The notes under the pieces are model-generated. The model did not search any database, was not told the DNA's origin, and saw only the letters and a program-made list of their open reading frames with translations. Of a stretch of 64,000 nucleotides of DNA, positions 34,083 to 43,073 are shown piece by piece (the first letter of the stretch is position 1; every line of letters starts with the position of its first letter). A program made the translations under genes and the position numbers. Origin of the DNA: Sphingobacteriales bacterium (lineage in GTDB: Bacteria > Bacteroidota > Bacteroidia > Chitinophagales > UBA2359); contig JADJJT010000003.1 in assembly GCA_016706405.1 (NCBI GenBank), positions 906,501 through 970,500 of the forward strand, given 5' to 3'.

Positions 34083-35006
34083 ATGGCAACAGCAACAGTT
34101 AATAAACAAATTTGGATAGACCATCTTATTTCTCTGAATTTTTTAGAGACCAACTGGTTCTTAAAATACGGAAAAAACATGAGTGATTTCGTTACTAACG
34201 ATGTTATTCATTATGCGTTTGAGGGTCCTCTTCCCGAAGTAGTAAAAAACCCTTCTTACCCCTTAGTTGTAAGCACTCGGGTAGATACTCCCGATTTTGC
34301 CACCCTGCACAATTACTCTACCAAACCAACGCGGGTGTTCTATGACGAAACTATTGAGCTTGTATATAACAAGCGTGAAAGCATTTTAGCAGGGCACAGA
34401 ACAGCATTGCTGAACGAAATATCTACAGAAGGTATGTGGAATGTGGGACCTAAGCAAAATACAGCCAAAACCCCAATTATATCGGGAACGACAGGCGCGG
34501 TAGTAAACGGTTACAAAACAATACTCAAAGAGGATATTAAAAAACTGCGTGTTGCCTTAGATACGAAGTATCCCGACAAACGAGGTATGCAGTGGGTTTT
34601 AGTGTTAGACGATGAATGCTTTTGGGAATTGGTAGCAAACGACCCCAACCTAAATGCGCAAATTCAAAACAACAATCCGGTTGGTGATGTAAATATTGGC
34701 ACTTCTTTTAAGTACTACGGCTTTATTGTTTTTGCCGATAGCCGTACACCATGGTACGCTGCAGGTGTTAAAAAAGCCTACGGCTCAACGCCCGTATTAG
34801 GAACAGATTTGCCCTCGGCTATTGCCTTTCTTAACCAAGAAAGTTTTATGATAGCACAAGGTAGTACCGAGATGTTTGCGGACGAAAAAAATCCGGAATG
34901 GCAAGCCGACTTGTGGAGTTTTCAAACTCGTGCAATGGTAGAGCCTTTTGGTACAGTAAGCAACAACGAACTGCATTTGGGCGCATTATTGCGCACACCA
35001 GCATAA
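34083..35006 (+). CDS. major capsid protein
   Basis: A 307 aa protein, 3 bases after the previous gene and immediately after the protease/scaffold gene, the standard place for the capsid. The sequence (FVTNDVIHYAFEGPLPEVVK, YDETIELVYNKRESILAGHR, MQWVLVLDDECFWEL, WSFQTRAMVEPFGTVSNNEL) has the elongated beta/alpha composition of HK97-fold capsids and an unprocessed-looking N-terminus. Assignment rests on position, size and composition more than on signature residues. Confidence 0.75.
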   Translation: MATATVNKQIWIDHLISLNFLETNWFLKYGKNMSDFVTNDVIHYAFEGPLPEVVKNPSYPLVVSTRVDTPDFATLHNYSTKPTRVFYDETIELVYNKRESILAGHRTALLNEISTEGMWNVGPKQNTAKTPIISGTTGAVVNGYKTILKEDIKKLRVALDTKYPDKRGMQWVLVLDDECFWELVANDPNLNAQIQNNNPVGDVNIGTSFKYYGFIVFADSRTPWYAAGVKKAYGSTPVLGTDLPSAIAFLNQESFMIAQGSTEMFADEKNPEWQADLWSFQTRAMVEPFGTVSNNELHLGALLRTPA

Positions 35007-35040
35007 TTTATTAACAGTATTTATTCATTTCAAAATTATT

Positions 35041-35622
35041 ATGAAATTTTTTATCATTATTTCGACATTTATTTTTGCCCTGTTTTCTGCCGTTGGGTGC
35101 AACACCAAAGACCCTCCTCCAGCAACAGCAACCCAGCCAGCCCCCGAATTTACGCTCGCTATTTACGACGAGCTTGGGGTGCGTGAGCCGCTTATTTATG
35201 CCCCTGTTGTAAACGAATATATCCCGCCTGTTACGGTGCGGGGGCAAGCCGAGTACAACCAGGCACATATATACCTTAGTGCGGTTGCAGATGCTTATAG
35301 CTCGGTTTATAAAATTACGCAGGTTATACAGGGTATAGACCCCAAAAACAATTTACAACTTTGGGTAAAATTGCTACCTGTATTAATTCAAGAAGCACCA
35401 CAGCTTATCTATTCGGCTAAATCGTTAAAAGAAATCGAACCATTTTTAAAGAGTACGGGGGGCTTAACTAAAGACGAACGACAGCAACTAAGTAGGGTTA
35501 TACAAGAAAAATATTTTGCAACAGAAAACAATGCAAACAGTATTGCCGATGCTACCGTTGAGGCTGCCCTTGCTAATTTAAATCTGTATAATAGTATTAG
35601 CAATGCCCGAACCAAAAAATAA
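35041..35622 (+). CDS. phage-encoded lipoprotein
   Basis: A 193 aa protein with a lipoprotein signal peptide: MKFFIIISTFIFALFSAVGC, lipobox AVGC with Cys20. A Pro/Thr-rich linker follows, then a helical domain. It sits between capsid and sheath genes and overlaps the next frame by 20 bases. Candidate roles are superinfection exclusion, outer-membrane spanin, or accessory virion protein; none is shown by the sequence. Confidence 0.65.
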   Translation: MKFFIIISTFIFALFSAVGCNTKDPPPATATQPAPEFTLAIYDELGVREPLIYAPVVNEYIPPVTVRGQAEYNQAHIYLSAVADAYSSVYKITQVIQGIDPKNNLQLWVKLLPVLIQEAPQLIYSAKSLKEIEPFLKSTGGLTKDERQQLSRVIQEKYFATENNANSIADATVEAALANLNLYNSISNARTKK

Positions 35623-35833
35623 AAAAACACCAGCCTCGCTTTTAAACTATGTAAAAGGAGTGTTTTTGGGAAAGGAATGGCAAACAATATGGGCAACTTC
35701 AGATTTTAATGTTTTTGCTCCTAATCGTTTCGACTACGCCAACCAACATGCAAAGGCAAACAATTTAACACTATATAAAATAACCAAAGAAGCCCAGTCT
35801 GTAGAAATGACGGAGGTTTCGTTAAAACAGTAA
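35603..35833 (+). CDS. small virion-arm protein of unknown function
   Basis: A 76 aa protein overlapping the lipoprotein gene and ending 7 bases before the sheath start. Sequence includes FLGKEWQTIWATSDFNVFAP. Unrecognised; possibly a head-tail connector given its place. Confidence 0.5.
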   Translation: MPEPKNKKTPASLLNYVKGVFLGKEWQTIWATSDFNVFAPNRFDYANQHAKANNLTLYKITKEAQSVEMTEVSLKQ

Positions 35834-35840
35834 GACTAAT

Positions 35841-37088
35841 ATGGCTTTATCGCAGGTAAATATTATAAAACAAACAGGAGGTTTGGGTTTTGCCCAACTT
35901 AATGCCGATGCTGTTTCGGGGCTTGTAATGCCGGGAGTAGCAACTGCTAATTTGACAATAAATACCGTTGTCGAAATTTACTCAGCGCGTCAATTAGCTA
36001 ACCAATATCTAATAGATGCCGATTACGATGATACTAACAGCTTGTTAGTATATCATCACGTTAGCGAATTTTTCAGGCTTGCTCCTGGTGCAAAATTGTG
36101 GTTAATGCTGGTACCTGTTGGCACAACTATGGAAAACATAGCCGACCCCGATAATAATTTCGCTAAAAAATTATTACGGGAAGCAAACGGTGAGATTTTT
36201 CAATTAGCCATAGCAGGTGGAGGCGCATTAGGCACACTCGGTGCCGGATTAGAAGCCGATGTGTTGGCGGCAATTCCTAAAGCGCAGGAATTGTGCGACA
36301 GCGAATTTTCGGAATACCGATACAATATTGTGTTGTTGGAAGGCAGGGGCTATAATGGCACAGCAACAAATGCAACCGACCTGCGCACCCTAAACGCCCG
36401 CGATGTTAGTGTAGTTATTGGACAGGACAAAGATGTTGCCGCCTTGAAAGCAAATTATGTGGGCTATGCCGCTATTGGTACGGCTCTTGGAACTGTTGCC
36501 GCAGCACAGGTACACCAAAGTATTGCCCATGTAGGCAGCTTTTTACTATCGGGTTTTGATGCCGAAACTCCTCGTTTTTTAAACCCAGCCATAAGCAATA
36601 ACACCCTTGTAACTGCTTTTACCGCCGCCGATTTAAACACCCTGAACGATAAAGGATATATTTTTTGCCGCACATTTGCCGGCTATCCAGGGGTGTATTG
36701 GAATAACAGCCCCTCTTGTATAGTTATAACAGATGACTACAGAACCATAGAGTTGAGCAGAACCATGTACAAAGCAATCCGGATTGTTAGAGAAACATTA
36801 TTACCCCATTTAAACGGGCCCTTATTGCCCGACGAGGTAACCGGACGGCTCGACATCAAACAAAAAAAGATGTTTGAAGCACAGGTTAAAGGAGCTATTG
36901 AAGCGCAAATGCGCAATAATATAGCTGAAGTAAAAAAAGTGCTGGTTGACCCGGCAAGCAACGAAGACGGGGTGCCATACCCTCCTATTTTAAACGATAA
37001 TACCCTGCGCTGCATTGTGGCAATTATACCCTACGGCAAAGCAGAACAAATAATTGTAACAATTGGATACACTAATCCAAGTGCTTAA
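35841..37088 (+). CDS. contractile tail sheath protein (DUF2586-like)
   Basis: A 415 aa protein of the DUF2586-type sheath group found in Bacteroidota Mu-like phages. Evidence: position directly before the tube gene, size, and sheath-like C-terminal part (YIFCRTFAGYPGVYWNNSPS, then DDYRTIELSRTMYKAIRIVR, LDIKQKKMFEAQVKGAIEAQ) that in sheaths forms the conserved core and handshake strands. It contracts to drive the tube through the envelope. Confidence 0.78.
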   Translation: MALSQVNIIKQTGGLGFAQLNADAVSGLVMPGVATANLTINTVVEIYSARQLANQYLIDADYDDTNSLLVYHHVSEFFRLAPGAKLWLMLVPVGTTMENIADPDNNFAKKLLREANGEIFQLAIAGGGALGTLGAGLEADVLAAIPKAQELCDSEFSEYRYNIVLLEGRGYNGTATNATDLRTLNARDVSVVIGQDKDVAALKANYVGYAAIGTALGTVAAAQVHQSIAHVGSFLLSGFDAETPRFLNPAISNNTLVTAFTAADLNTLNDKGYIFCRTFAGYPGVYWNNSPSCIVITDDYRTIELSRTMYKAIRIVRETLLPHLNGPLLPDEVTGRLDIKQKKMFEAQVKGAIEAQMRNNIAEVKKVLVDPASNEDGVPYPPILNDNTLRCIVAIIPYGKAEQIIVTIGYTNPSA

Positions 37089-37118
37089 TATTAACCATTA
37101 TTAAACTACAAAAAAACT

Positions 37119-37541
37119 ATGTCGTGTTTTGTAAATGGAAAAGGATACGGTTGGGATAGCCTTCGTATATCTTTTTTAGGTAACCCAGATGTAATAGGCG
37201 TAACCTCGCTTAATTACGAGGAAACGCAAGAAAAAACAAACCTGTACGGTACCGGCAATCGCCCAGTAGAACGTGCCGAAGGTAAGGTTGAATGTAAAGG
37301 GGGTATAAAATTATACCCCTCTGAAATTATGAATATTCAAAAAGCTGCCGGCGGGAAATCCCTTATTCAGATACCGCCATTTGATATTGTTGTAACGTTT
37401 AACAATGGCGTTGAGCCACCAACAAGCGACACTTTGCGATGCTGCCAGTTTACAAAAAACGCAAGAGCATTTAGCAATGGAGACAACGAAAATGCGCAAG
37501 AACTTGAATTGGTTATTGGCAAAATCGAGTGGAATTCTTAA
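37119..37541 (+). CDS. tail tube protein
   Basis: A 140 aa protein following the sheath gene by 30 bases. It has the beta-rich pattern of tube proteins (VTSLNYEETQEKTNLYGTGN, GKVECKGGIKLYPSEIM, IVVTFNNG, ENAQELELVIGKIEW). Hexamers of this protein form the inner channel of contractile tails. Assigned mainly by position and fold-like composition. Confidence 0.72.
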   Translation: MSCFVNGKGYGWDSLRISFLGNPDVIGVTSLNYEETQEKTNLYGTGNRPVERAEGKVECKGGIKLYPSEIMNIQKAAGGKSLIQIPPFDIVVTFNNGVEPPTSDTLRCCQFTKNARAFSNGDNENAQELELVIGKIEWNS

Positions 37542-37575
37542 CTATTTTATAAAATTGCTAACAATATAAAACCCA

Positions 37576-37941
37576 ATGAAAGAGACAGAAACAAACGCAT
37601 TAAATGCAACAACCGCCCTAACGGCGAAGATAAAAGAGTGGAAAAAAGAGTTTGGCGAAAAAAATATCCGTTGTATTGATGTAAAAGTTGCCGATGGCGA
37701 TATTGCAACCTGTTATGTAAAAATACCTGGTGCAAGCAGCAAAACATTAGATATTTATAGCCGTGCACTGCAATTTTACCAACAAAACAAACTGTTAGAG
37801 TGCGGGCAGTTTTTATTGAATTCGTGCTGGCTTGGCGGCGATGAGCGTTGCAAAGGCACAGACCCAATAGTGTATGTTAGTGCAGCAATGGCAATGACGC
37901 AGCTTGTTACTTTTTACGAAACAGAAATAAAAAACGCCTAA
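37576..37941 (+). CDS. tail assembly chaperone, short (G-type) product
   Basis: A 121 aa helical protein between the tube gene and the baseplate genes, where tail assembly chaperones lie. Its last codons contain the slippery heptamer A AAA AAC (37929-37935), four codons counting the stop before the end of the frame. These chaperones normally coat the tape-measure protein during tail assembly; here the tape-measure gene is 12 kb away in the opposite arm. Confidence 0.75.
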   Translation: MKETETNALNATTALTAKIKEWKKEFGEKNIRCIDVKVADGDIATCYVKIPGASSKTLDIYSRALQFYQQNKLLECGQFLLNSCWLGGDERCKGTDPIVYVSAAMAMTQLVTFYETEIKNA

Positions 37942-38111
37942 TCCAACTCGACACTATATATCCGGACTTAGAACCGGATAATGCCGGGTTGGAGCGTATT
38001 TACGCACTGCTAAGTTACCACTTTAAAATACCTTTTCCAGAAGAGTTGCCTGAAGAGCAACTTTGGCGAAAATGGAAACAACTACAATTAGTATTAGATT
38101 ATGGCTTATAA
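37576..38111 (+). CDS. tail assembly chaperone, -1 frameshifted (GT-type) product
   Basis: After slippage at 37929-37935 the -1 frame is open for about 58 codons and ends with TAA at 38109-38111, inside the start of the next gene. The extension reads LIQLDTIYPDLEPDNAGLER then IYALLSYHFKIPFPEELPEE, a normal protein-like sequence. Without frameshifting, 37942-38100 would be an unexplained gap in a tightly packed operon. This is the conserved G/GT arrangement of lambda- and P2-like tails. Confidence 0.78.
37929..37992 (+). promoter_or_regulatory. programmed -1 ribosomal frameshift signal
   Basis: Slippery A AAA AAC in the zero frame (37929-37935), 7 nt spacer, then a two-part stem-loop: CCAACTCG (37943-37950) with CGGGTTGG (37985-37992; one G-U) outside, and ATCCGG (37960-37965) with CCGGAT (37974-37979) inside. 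Heptamer, spacer and stem fit the textbook -1 frameshift design. Confidence 0.82.
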
Positions 38112-38667
38112 CTTTAATATAGAAACTTTACTACGGCAAAATTTTGGCATTAACCCCCAAAACTATCCGGATATTGTTACTATGAAAAAGGTTGTTGGCA
38201 ATAAAAATAGCCTACTTGGCACACCTATAATTATGCCTGTTGTTATCCCTCCATTCACCTATATTAACGGACAAAAAAACAATACAAAGTTTGAAGGTAT
38301 GACGTTTCCTGCCGCCACTATGGTAGAGGTTAATTTAGAAAAAACTATAATTAAAACACCATTATCCGGATACACAGGAACAGCAAAAGAACTTTTTAGT
38401 TGTAGCGATTTTTCGGTAACTATTAAAGGAGTGTGTTGTAATTATTCAAACCCCGAATACCCCGAAGAAGAGGTGCGGTTGCTTAAACGCCTGTTTGATA
38501 TACCCGCTGCTGTTCCAATAGAAAACGAACTGCTAAACCTGTTAGATATAAATTTTATAGCAATTGACAGTTTAGAGTTTCCGGCTACAGAAGGCTACCA
38601 AAACATACAAAACTACCTTTTGCAGGCAACCAGCGATACCCCATTTGAACTAACATTAAACTTGTAA
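38101..38667 (+). CDS. tail/baseplate protein, DUF6046-like
   Basis: A 188 aa protein between the chaperone frame (10-base overlap) and the LysM protein. Beta-rich, with KKVVGNKNSLLGTPIIMPVV near residue 29 and a FPATEGYQNIQNYLLQA end. It resembles proteins labelled DUF6046 in Bacteroidota phages; a baseplate or tube-initiator role is inferred from position. Confidence 0.5.
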   Translation: MAYNFNIETLLRQNFGINPQNYPDIVTMKKVVGNKNSLLGTPIIMPVVIPPFTYINGQKNNTKFEGMTFPAATMVEVNLEKTIIKTPLSGYTGTAKELFSCSDFSVTIKGVCCNYSNPEYPEEEVRLLKRLFDIPAAVPIENELLNLLDINFIAIDSLEFPATEGYQNIQNYLLQATSDTPFELTLNL

Positions 38668-38670
38668 TTA

Positions 38671-38997
38671 ATGATTACTAAAGATAACTACTATTTAGTA
38701 CCTGTTGAATTAGGGCAAGACATATTTGATATTGCTATACAGGAGTATGGCAGCTTAGAATATGTTTTTAAAGTAGTTGAAGACAACGCGCTAACAATAG
38801 ATGAGAAATTAGATGCCGGAAGCCTCTTGCAATTTGAAACCAAACGCGATGACAACCACAAAGAAGTTAGAGACTTTTTTAAGAGAACCGCAACAAGGGT
38901 AAACTGCCACGATTTTTACGACGATACTAATTATATCTTACAAGAAGATACCAACAAAATATTACAAACCAACGATAGCGGATTATTGCACTCTTAG
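38671..38997 (+). CDS. LysM-like tail protein (gpX type)
   Basis: A 108 aa protein whose first 60 residues fit a LysM/tail protein X pattern: YYLVPVELGQDIFDIAIQEY, GSLEYVFKVVEDN, LDAGSLLQFE. P2 gpX and T4 gp53-type LysM proteins join the baseplate hub to the wedges. The tail of the protein is polar and aspartate-rich. 3 bases precede the fibre gene start. Confidence 0.7.
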   Translation: MITKDNYYLVPVELGQDIFDIAIQEYGSLEYVFKVVEDNALTIDEKLDAGSLLQFETKRDDNHKEVRDFFKRTATRVNCHDFYDDTNYILQEDTNKILQTNDSGLLHS

Positions 38998-39000
38998 AAT

Positions 39001-41946
39001 ATGCCCGATTTAAAAATATCGCAATTGCCTCCCGTAGGAACACTCGAACTAAATGCACAGTTTGCAATAGAGCAAGATGGCACAACGTTCCGTACTTATT
39101 TATCTGAAGTGCTGAACGGTGTAAACGACAACGAAGCTACGGAAGTATTAGTAGATGGCGTAACAATACAAGGCAATGGCGTATCTACCCCGCTTTCTGT
39201 TATAAGACCAGTACCAGGAGGCGGGATATTGGGAGATGTTTTAACAGTTAGCACCGGTGGAGCATTAATTTGGACAGCACCAACTGGTACCGGCGACAAC
39301 TGGGGTACGCAAGTAGTAGCTCATGATGCCACCTTAACCGGAGACGGCACAACAAGCAATACTTTAAAAGTAGCCAACCCTTTACCCGCCATTGGCACAG
39401 AGGGGCAAGTACTTACAGTTGTTTCGGGAAACCCAACCTGGCAAACTGCCACCGGCGACAACTGGGGTACGCAAGTAGTAGCTCATGATGCCACTTTAAC
39501 CGGAGACGGCACAACAGGCAACACCTTAAAAGTAGCCAACCCTTTACCCGCTGTTGGCACAGAAGGGCAAGTGCTTACAGTTGTTTCAGGAAACCCAACC
39601 TGGCAAACTGCCACCGGCGACAACTGGGGTACGCAGGTAGTAGAGCATGATACAAGTTTGATAGGCGACGGTACAATTGCCGACCCCTTGGGTATTTCAA
39701 CTGTTGGTGCAGCTACGGGCGAATATCTACAATTTGATGGTACTAATTTGGTTTGGAGCATTCCAGATAGTGAAGGTAGCGGCGACAATTGGGGTACGCA
39801 GGTAGTAGCCCATGATGCCACCTTAACCGGAGACGGCACAACAGGTAACACCTTAAAAGTAGCCAACCCTTTACCCGCCGTTGGCACAGAGGGGCAAATA
39901 CTTACAATTGTTTCGGGAAACCCAACCTGGCAAACTGCCACTGGCGACAACTGGGGTACGCAGGTAGTAGCCCATGATGCCACCTTAACCGGAGACTGCA
40001 CAACAGGCAACACCTTAAAAGTAGCCAACCCTTTACCCGCCATTGGCACAGAGGGGCAAGTGCTTACGGTTGTTTCGGGAAACCCAACCTGGCAAACTGC
40101 CACCGGCGACAACTGGGGTACGCAAGTAGTAGCTCATGATGCCACCTTAACCGGAGATGGCACAACAGGCAACACCTTAAAAGTAGCCAACCCATTACCC
40201 GCCGTTGGCACAGAGGGGCAAGTGCTTACGGTAGTATCTGGAAACCCAATCTGGCAGACCCCAAGCGGCGGTAGCTATACCGCCGGAATAGGTATAGAGA
40301 TTGTTGGCACAGAAATAAAACACAAAACTAATCCAGGTGGTCATTCAGGCGATGTGTTGCAAGCTGCAAATACAATGGATTTAATTGTAACAGGCTTGCA
40401 ACAGGTGGGTATAAGTTCAACTGCCCCCACCAACGGGCAAGTTTTAACCTATAATGGCACGCAGTGGGCGGCAGCAACACCAAGCGGAGGCACTTATACT
40501 GCTGGTTTGGGTATAGATATTACAGGCACAACCATTGCCCACAAAGACGGTGCAAATGGACATACTGGTGATGTAAGCCAAACAGCATCGAGCATGGCTC
40601 TTACCGTTACCGGATTAAGAAATATTGCCGTAAGTTCAACTGCACCCACCAACGGACAAGTTTTAACCTATAATGGCACACAGTGGGCTGCAGCAACCCC
40701 AAGCTCGTTGCCAACCGGTACAATACACCAAACCCTGCGCCACGACGGCACTAATTGGGTAGCGGATTCTTATTTAAAAAACGCAGCCAACACCTCCGGA
40801 CTTCCGGGATTGCAAGTTGGCACACTTTATAGCGATGTAGTACCTACCTTGCTTTTACACGACAATAATAGAAACATACAATCGTTTGCAATTTATAACA
40901 ACTCAACTCCAGCAAGCATCACAAATACTTTATATTTTGGTGATTTGCAAGTTGCAAATGCAGGCTATACCAACCAAGGTTTGTACCTGGTTGTAAAGAA
41001 CACATCTAATACAACAAATAGCCATGTAAAAGGTATTGAAGTAGATGTTACAGCCGCCAATACAAATTCAACTGCTCATGGAGTTTGGATAAAATCGCGG
41101 AACACGGCAAACTCAAGCAATAATTTTGCCCTGCGATTAGATGACGGTAATGCTGCTGTAAACAAAGTTTGGACTTGTTTAAACACAAATGGAGATGGGC
41201 AATGGCAGACACCAAGCGGTGGCACCTACACCGCTGGTTTGGGTATAGATATTACAGGCACAACCATTGCCCACAAAGACGGTGCAAACGGGCATACTGG
41301 CGATGTGAGCCAAACCACATCGAGCATGGCGCTTACCGTTACCGGGTTAAGAAATATTGCCATAAGCACCACCACCCCCACCAACGGGCAAGTTTTAACC
41401 TATAACGGTACCCAATGGGCACCAGCAACCCCAAGCTCGTTGCCGTCTGGAACAACAAATCAAACACTTAGGCATAATGAGACAAACTGGGTGGCGAACT
41501 CGCTATTGCGGGTAACATCAGCTAAAATCGAAATGGGCGATACTGGTTCAGATGCCGCCACCCTTTTTGTTAATAATAGTGCCGAAACATATTCAGCTAT
41601 CGTTCACCAAAATAAAACGCTAACAGCACTTGGCACCGTCTATGGTGTTTATGCCACTGCAAAGGGTTCTGATACGACATTTACAACCAACTGCGCAGGT
41701 TATTTTAAAGCGGAGAACGGCAGGTATAATTATTCGCTTCGGCTCGAAGACGGGCTACAGGCACAATATAAAATACTAATGTGTGGTGATAGTAGCGGAT
41801 TTGCAAAATGGCAAACCCCTGCCACAGCGATTAAGGGTGGCGATGCTGGTGCCGTAACAGGTAGCCGTGGTGGCAATGCAGCACTGGCAAATTTATTAAC
41901 AAAACTTGCTCTATATGGGCTAATAATAGACAACACAACAACTTAA
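39001..41946 (+). CDS. repeat-rich tail fibre protein
   Basis: A 981 aa protein. Residues 99-423 are six tandem copies of a 54-residue unit beginning DNWGTQVVAHDATLTGDGTT and ending SGNPTWQTATG (copy 3 diverged). Later there are three longer repeats (YTAGLGIDITGTTIAHKDGA, then SSTAPTNGQVLTYNGTQWAA). Gly/Thr-rich beta repeats of this sort form trimeric fibre shafts. The end (GGDAGAVTGSRGGNAALANL) is the likely tip or maturation part. It would bind the host surface. Confidence 0.78.
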   Translation: MPDLKISQLPPVGTLELNAQFAIEQDGTTFRTYLSEVLNGVNDNEATEVLVDGVTIQGNGVSTPLSVIRPVPGGGILGDVLTVSTGGALIWTAPTGTGDNWGTQVVAHDATLTGDGTTSNTLKVANPLPAIGTEGQVLTVVSGNPTWQTATGDNWGTQVVAHDATLTGDGTTGNTLKVANPLPAVGTEGQVLTVVSGNPTWQTATGDNWGTQVVEHDTSLIGDGTIADPLGISTVGAATGEYLQFDGTNLVWSIPDSEGSGDNWGTQVVAHDATLTGDGTTGNTLKVANPLPAVGTEGQILTIVSGNPTWQTATGDNWGTQVVAHDATLTGDCTTGNTLKVANPLPAIGTEGQVLTVVSGNPTWQTATGDNWGTQVVAHDATLTGDGTTGNTLKVANPLPAVGTEGQVLTVVSGNPIWQTPSGGSYTAGIGIEIVGTEIKHKTNPGGHSGDVLQAANTMDLIVTGLQQVGISSTAPTNGQVLTYNGTQWAAATPSGGTYTAGLGIDITGTTIAHKDGANGHTGDVSQTASSMALTVTGLRNIAVSSTAPTNGQVLTYNGTQWAAATPSSLPTGTIHQTLRHDGTNWVADSYLKNAANTSGLPGLQVGTLYSDVVPTLLLHDNNRNIQSFAIYNNSTPASITNTLYFGDLQVANAGYTNQGLYLVVKNTSNTTNSHVKGIEVDVTAANTNSTAHGVWIKSRNTANSSNNFALRLDDGNAAVNKVWTCLNTNGDGQWQTPSGGTYTAGLGIDITGTTIAHKDGANGHTGDVSQTTSSMALTVTGLRNIAISTTTPTNGQVLTYNGTQWAPATPSSLPSGTTNQTLRHNETNWVANSLLRVTSAKIEMGDTGSDAATLFVNNSAETYSAIVHQNKTLTALGTVYGVYATAKGSDTTFTTNCAGYFKAENGRYNYSLRLEDGLQAQYKILMCGDSSGFAKWQTPATAIKGGDAGAVTGSRGGNAALANLLTKLALYGLIIDNTTT
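39295..40269 (+). repeat. six tandem 162-165 bp repeats inside the fibre gene
   Basis: Copies start at 39295, 39457, 39619 (diverged, 165 bp), 39784, 39946 and 40108. The non-diverged copies are nearly identical at DNA level, so copy number can change by recombination without breaking the frame. Confidence 0.9.
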
Positions 41947-41964
41947 AATTACAAAAACAAACTT

Positions 41965-42132
41965 ATGGAAAAATTATTTTCTTTTGACTTGACACCTGCT
42001 GAAGCAGATATTATTATAGCAGGATTGGCCGAATTGCCTGCCAAAACATCTTACTTTTTAATAGAGCGGCTGCGCGAAAAAACAAAAGCATTTTTAGAAC
42101 AAAACCAAGCCATCGAAAAAGTAAAAGAATAG
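41965..42132 (+). CDS. small 55 aa phage protein
   Basis: ATG at 41965, TAG at 42130-42132, filling the gap between fibre and hub genes. Helical product (MEKLFSFDLTPAEADIIIAG, FLIERLREKTKAFLEQNQ). Short helical proteins at this place could be fibre-assembly chaperones; that is a guess from position. Confidence 0.5.
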   Translation: MEKLFSFDLTPAEADIIIAGLAELPAKTSYFLIERLREKTKAFLEQNQAIEKVKE

Positions 42133-42133
42133 T

Positions 42134-43069
42134 ATGTTTGTAATGAACGCACATATTACCATAAAAGACATTGAGTTACATGCCGTAACTTATGTTGAAA
42201 TTGTGCGCTCTTTAGAACAGCTAACAGCCACCGCTAAAATAACCCTCCCTAAAAGTGTTAAGTTAAAAGATACGATGCTTAAAGACTTACTCCAAAATGG
42301 AGATAAAGTAAGCATAAAACTTGGTTATAATAACACACTTAACGAAGAGTTTAACGGCTATATTGTAAAGGTAATGCCAACAGTGCCTATGCAAATTTTT
42401 TGCGAAGATGCTATGTGGATACTTAAACAAAACAAGATAGTTCAATCCTTTCGCAACCCTACGCTTGAAAATATTGTTACGGCAATTTGCCCAAATATAG
42501 AAGCAAATGTGGCAAAATTTCAGTTTGGTTTGTTTCGGATTAATGGCACCTCTTCGGCGAAAGTTTTTGCAGCTTTACAGGAAAAATATGGTATTGATAG
42601 CCTTTTTTTTAACAATATGCTATATGTAGGCACAACTCCAGACAGCGTTAAAACAGTTACAATAGACCTGCAAAAAAATACTGTTGAACATGAAAATGAT
42701 TTGCAATTTAGATTACAGTCTGAAAAAAAAGTTAGTATTAAGGCTATAAGCATTCATCCGGATAATACCACAACCGAGGTTGTTGTTGGCGATGCCGAAG
42801 GAGAAGAAAAAAAAGTTGTATTGTATAATGGTAATAAAACAACCCTCGAAAAACAAGCAAATATACTATACAATAAATATATGTATTCCGGATATGAGGG
42901 CAGTATAACAACCTTTGGTGAGCCGTTTGTTACCATTGCCGATAATGTATCCTTAATTGATAATGAATACCCAGAAAGAGCCGGAAGCTATAAAGTTAAA
43001 GCGGTTACAACCAAATTTGATAACAGCGGATACCGCAGGCAATTAACCCTTGCTGAAAAAGCTGACTAG
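42134..43069 (+). CDS. baseplate hub protein (gpD / gp27-like)
   Basis: A 311 aa protein with the layout of late-control-D type hubs: an N-terminal beta domain (YVEIVRSLEQLTATAKITLP, LKDLLQNGDKVSIKLGYNN), a middle part (VFAALQEKYGIDSLFFNNML), and a C-terminal barrel ending SYKVKAVTTKFDNSGYRRQL. It sits directly before the spike gene, as in P2 and Mu. It forms the trimeric adapter on which the spike sits. Confidence 0.75.
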   Translation: MFVMNAHITIKDIELHAVTYVEIVRSLEQLTATAKITLPKSVKLKDTMLKDLLQNGDKVSIKLGYNNTLNEEFNGYIVKVMPTVPMQIFCEDAMWILKQNKIVQSFRNPTLENIVTAICPNIEANVAKFQFGLFRINGTSSAKVFAALQEKYGIDSLFFNNMLYVGTTPDSVKTVTIDLQKNTVEHENDLQFRLQSEKKVSIKAISIHPDNTTTEVVVGDAEGEEKKVVLYNGNKTTLEKQANILYNKYMYSGYEGSITTFGEPFVTIADNVSLIDNEYPERAGSYKVKAVTTKFDNSGYRRQLTLAEKAD

Positions 43070-43073
43070 TAAA

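Noticed and set aside
39483..40112. A 209-codon open frame on the minus strand in the fibre gene
   Set aside because: It is a shadow of the 54-residue repeats; open because the repeat has few stops in that frame, with no independent start signals.
39295..40269. Regular repeats as a possible CRISPR array
   Set aside because: Units are 162 bp, coding, contiguous without unique spacers, and no cas genes are near.
41965..42132. Treating the gap between fibre and hub genes as non-coding
   Set aside because: A 55-codon frame with normal start, stop and spacing fills it, so it was called as a gene instead.
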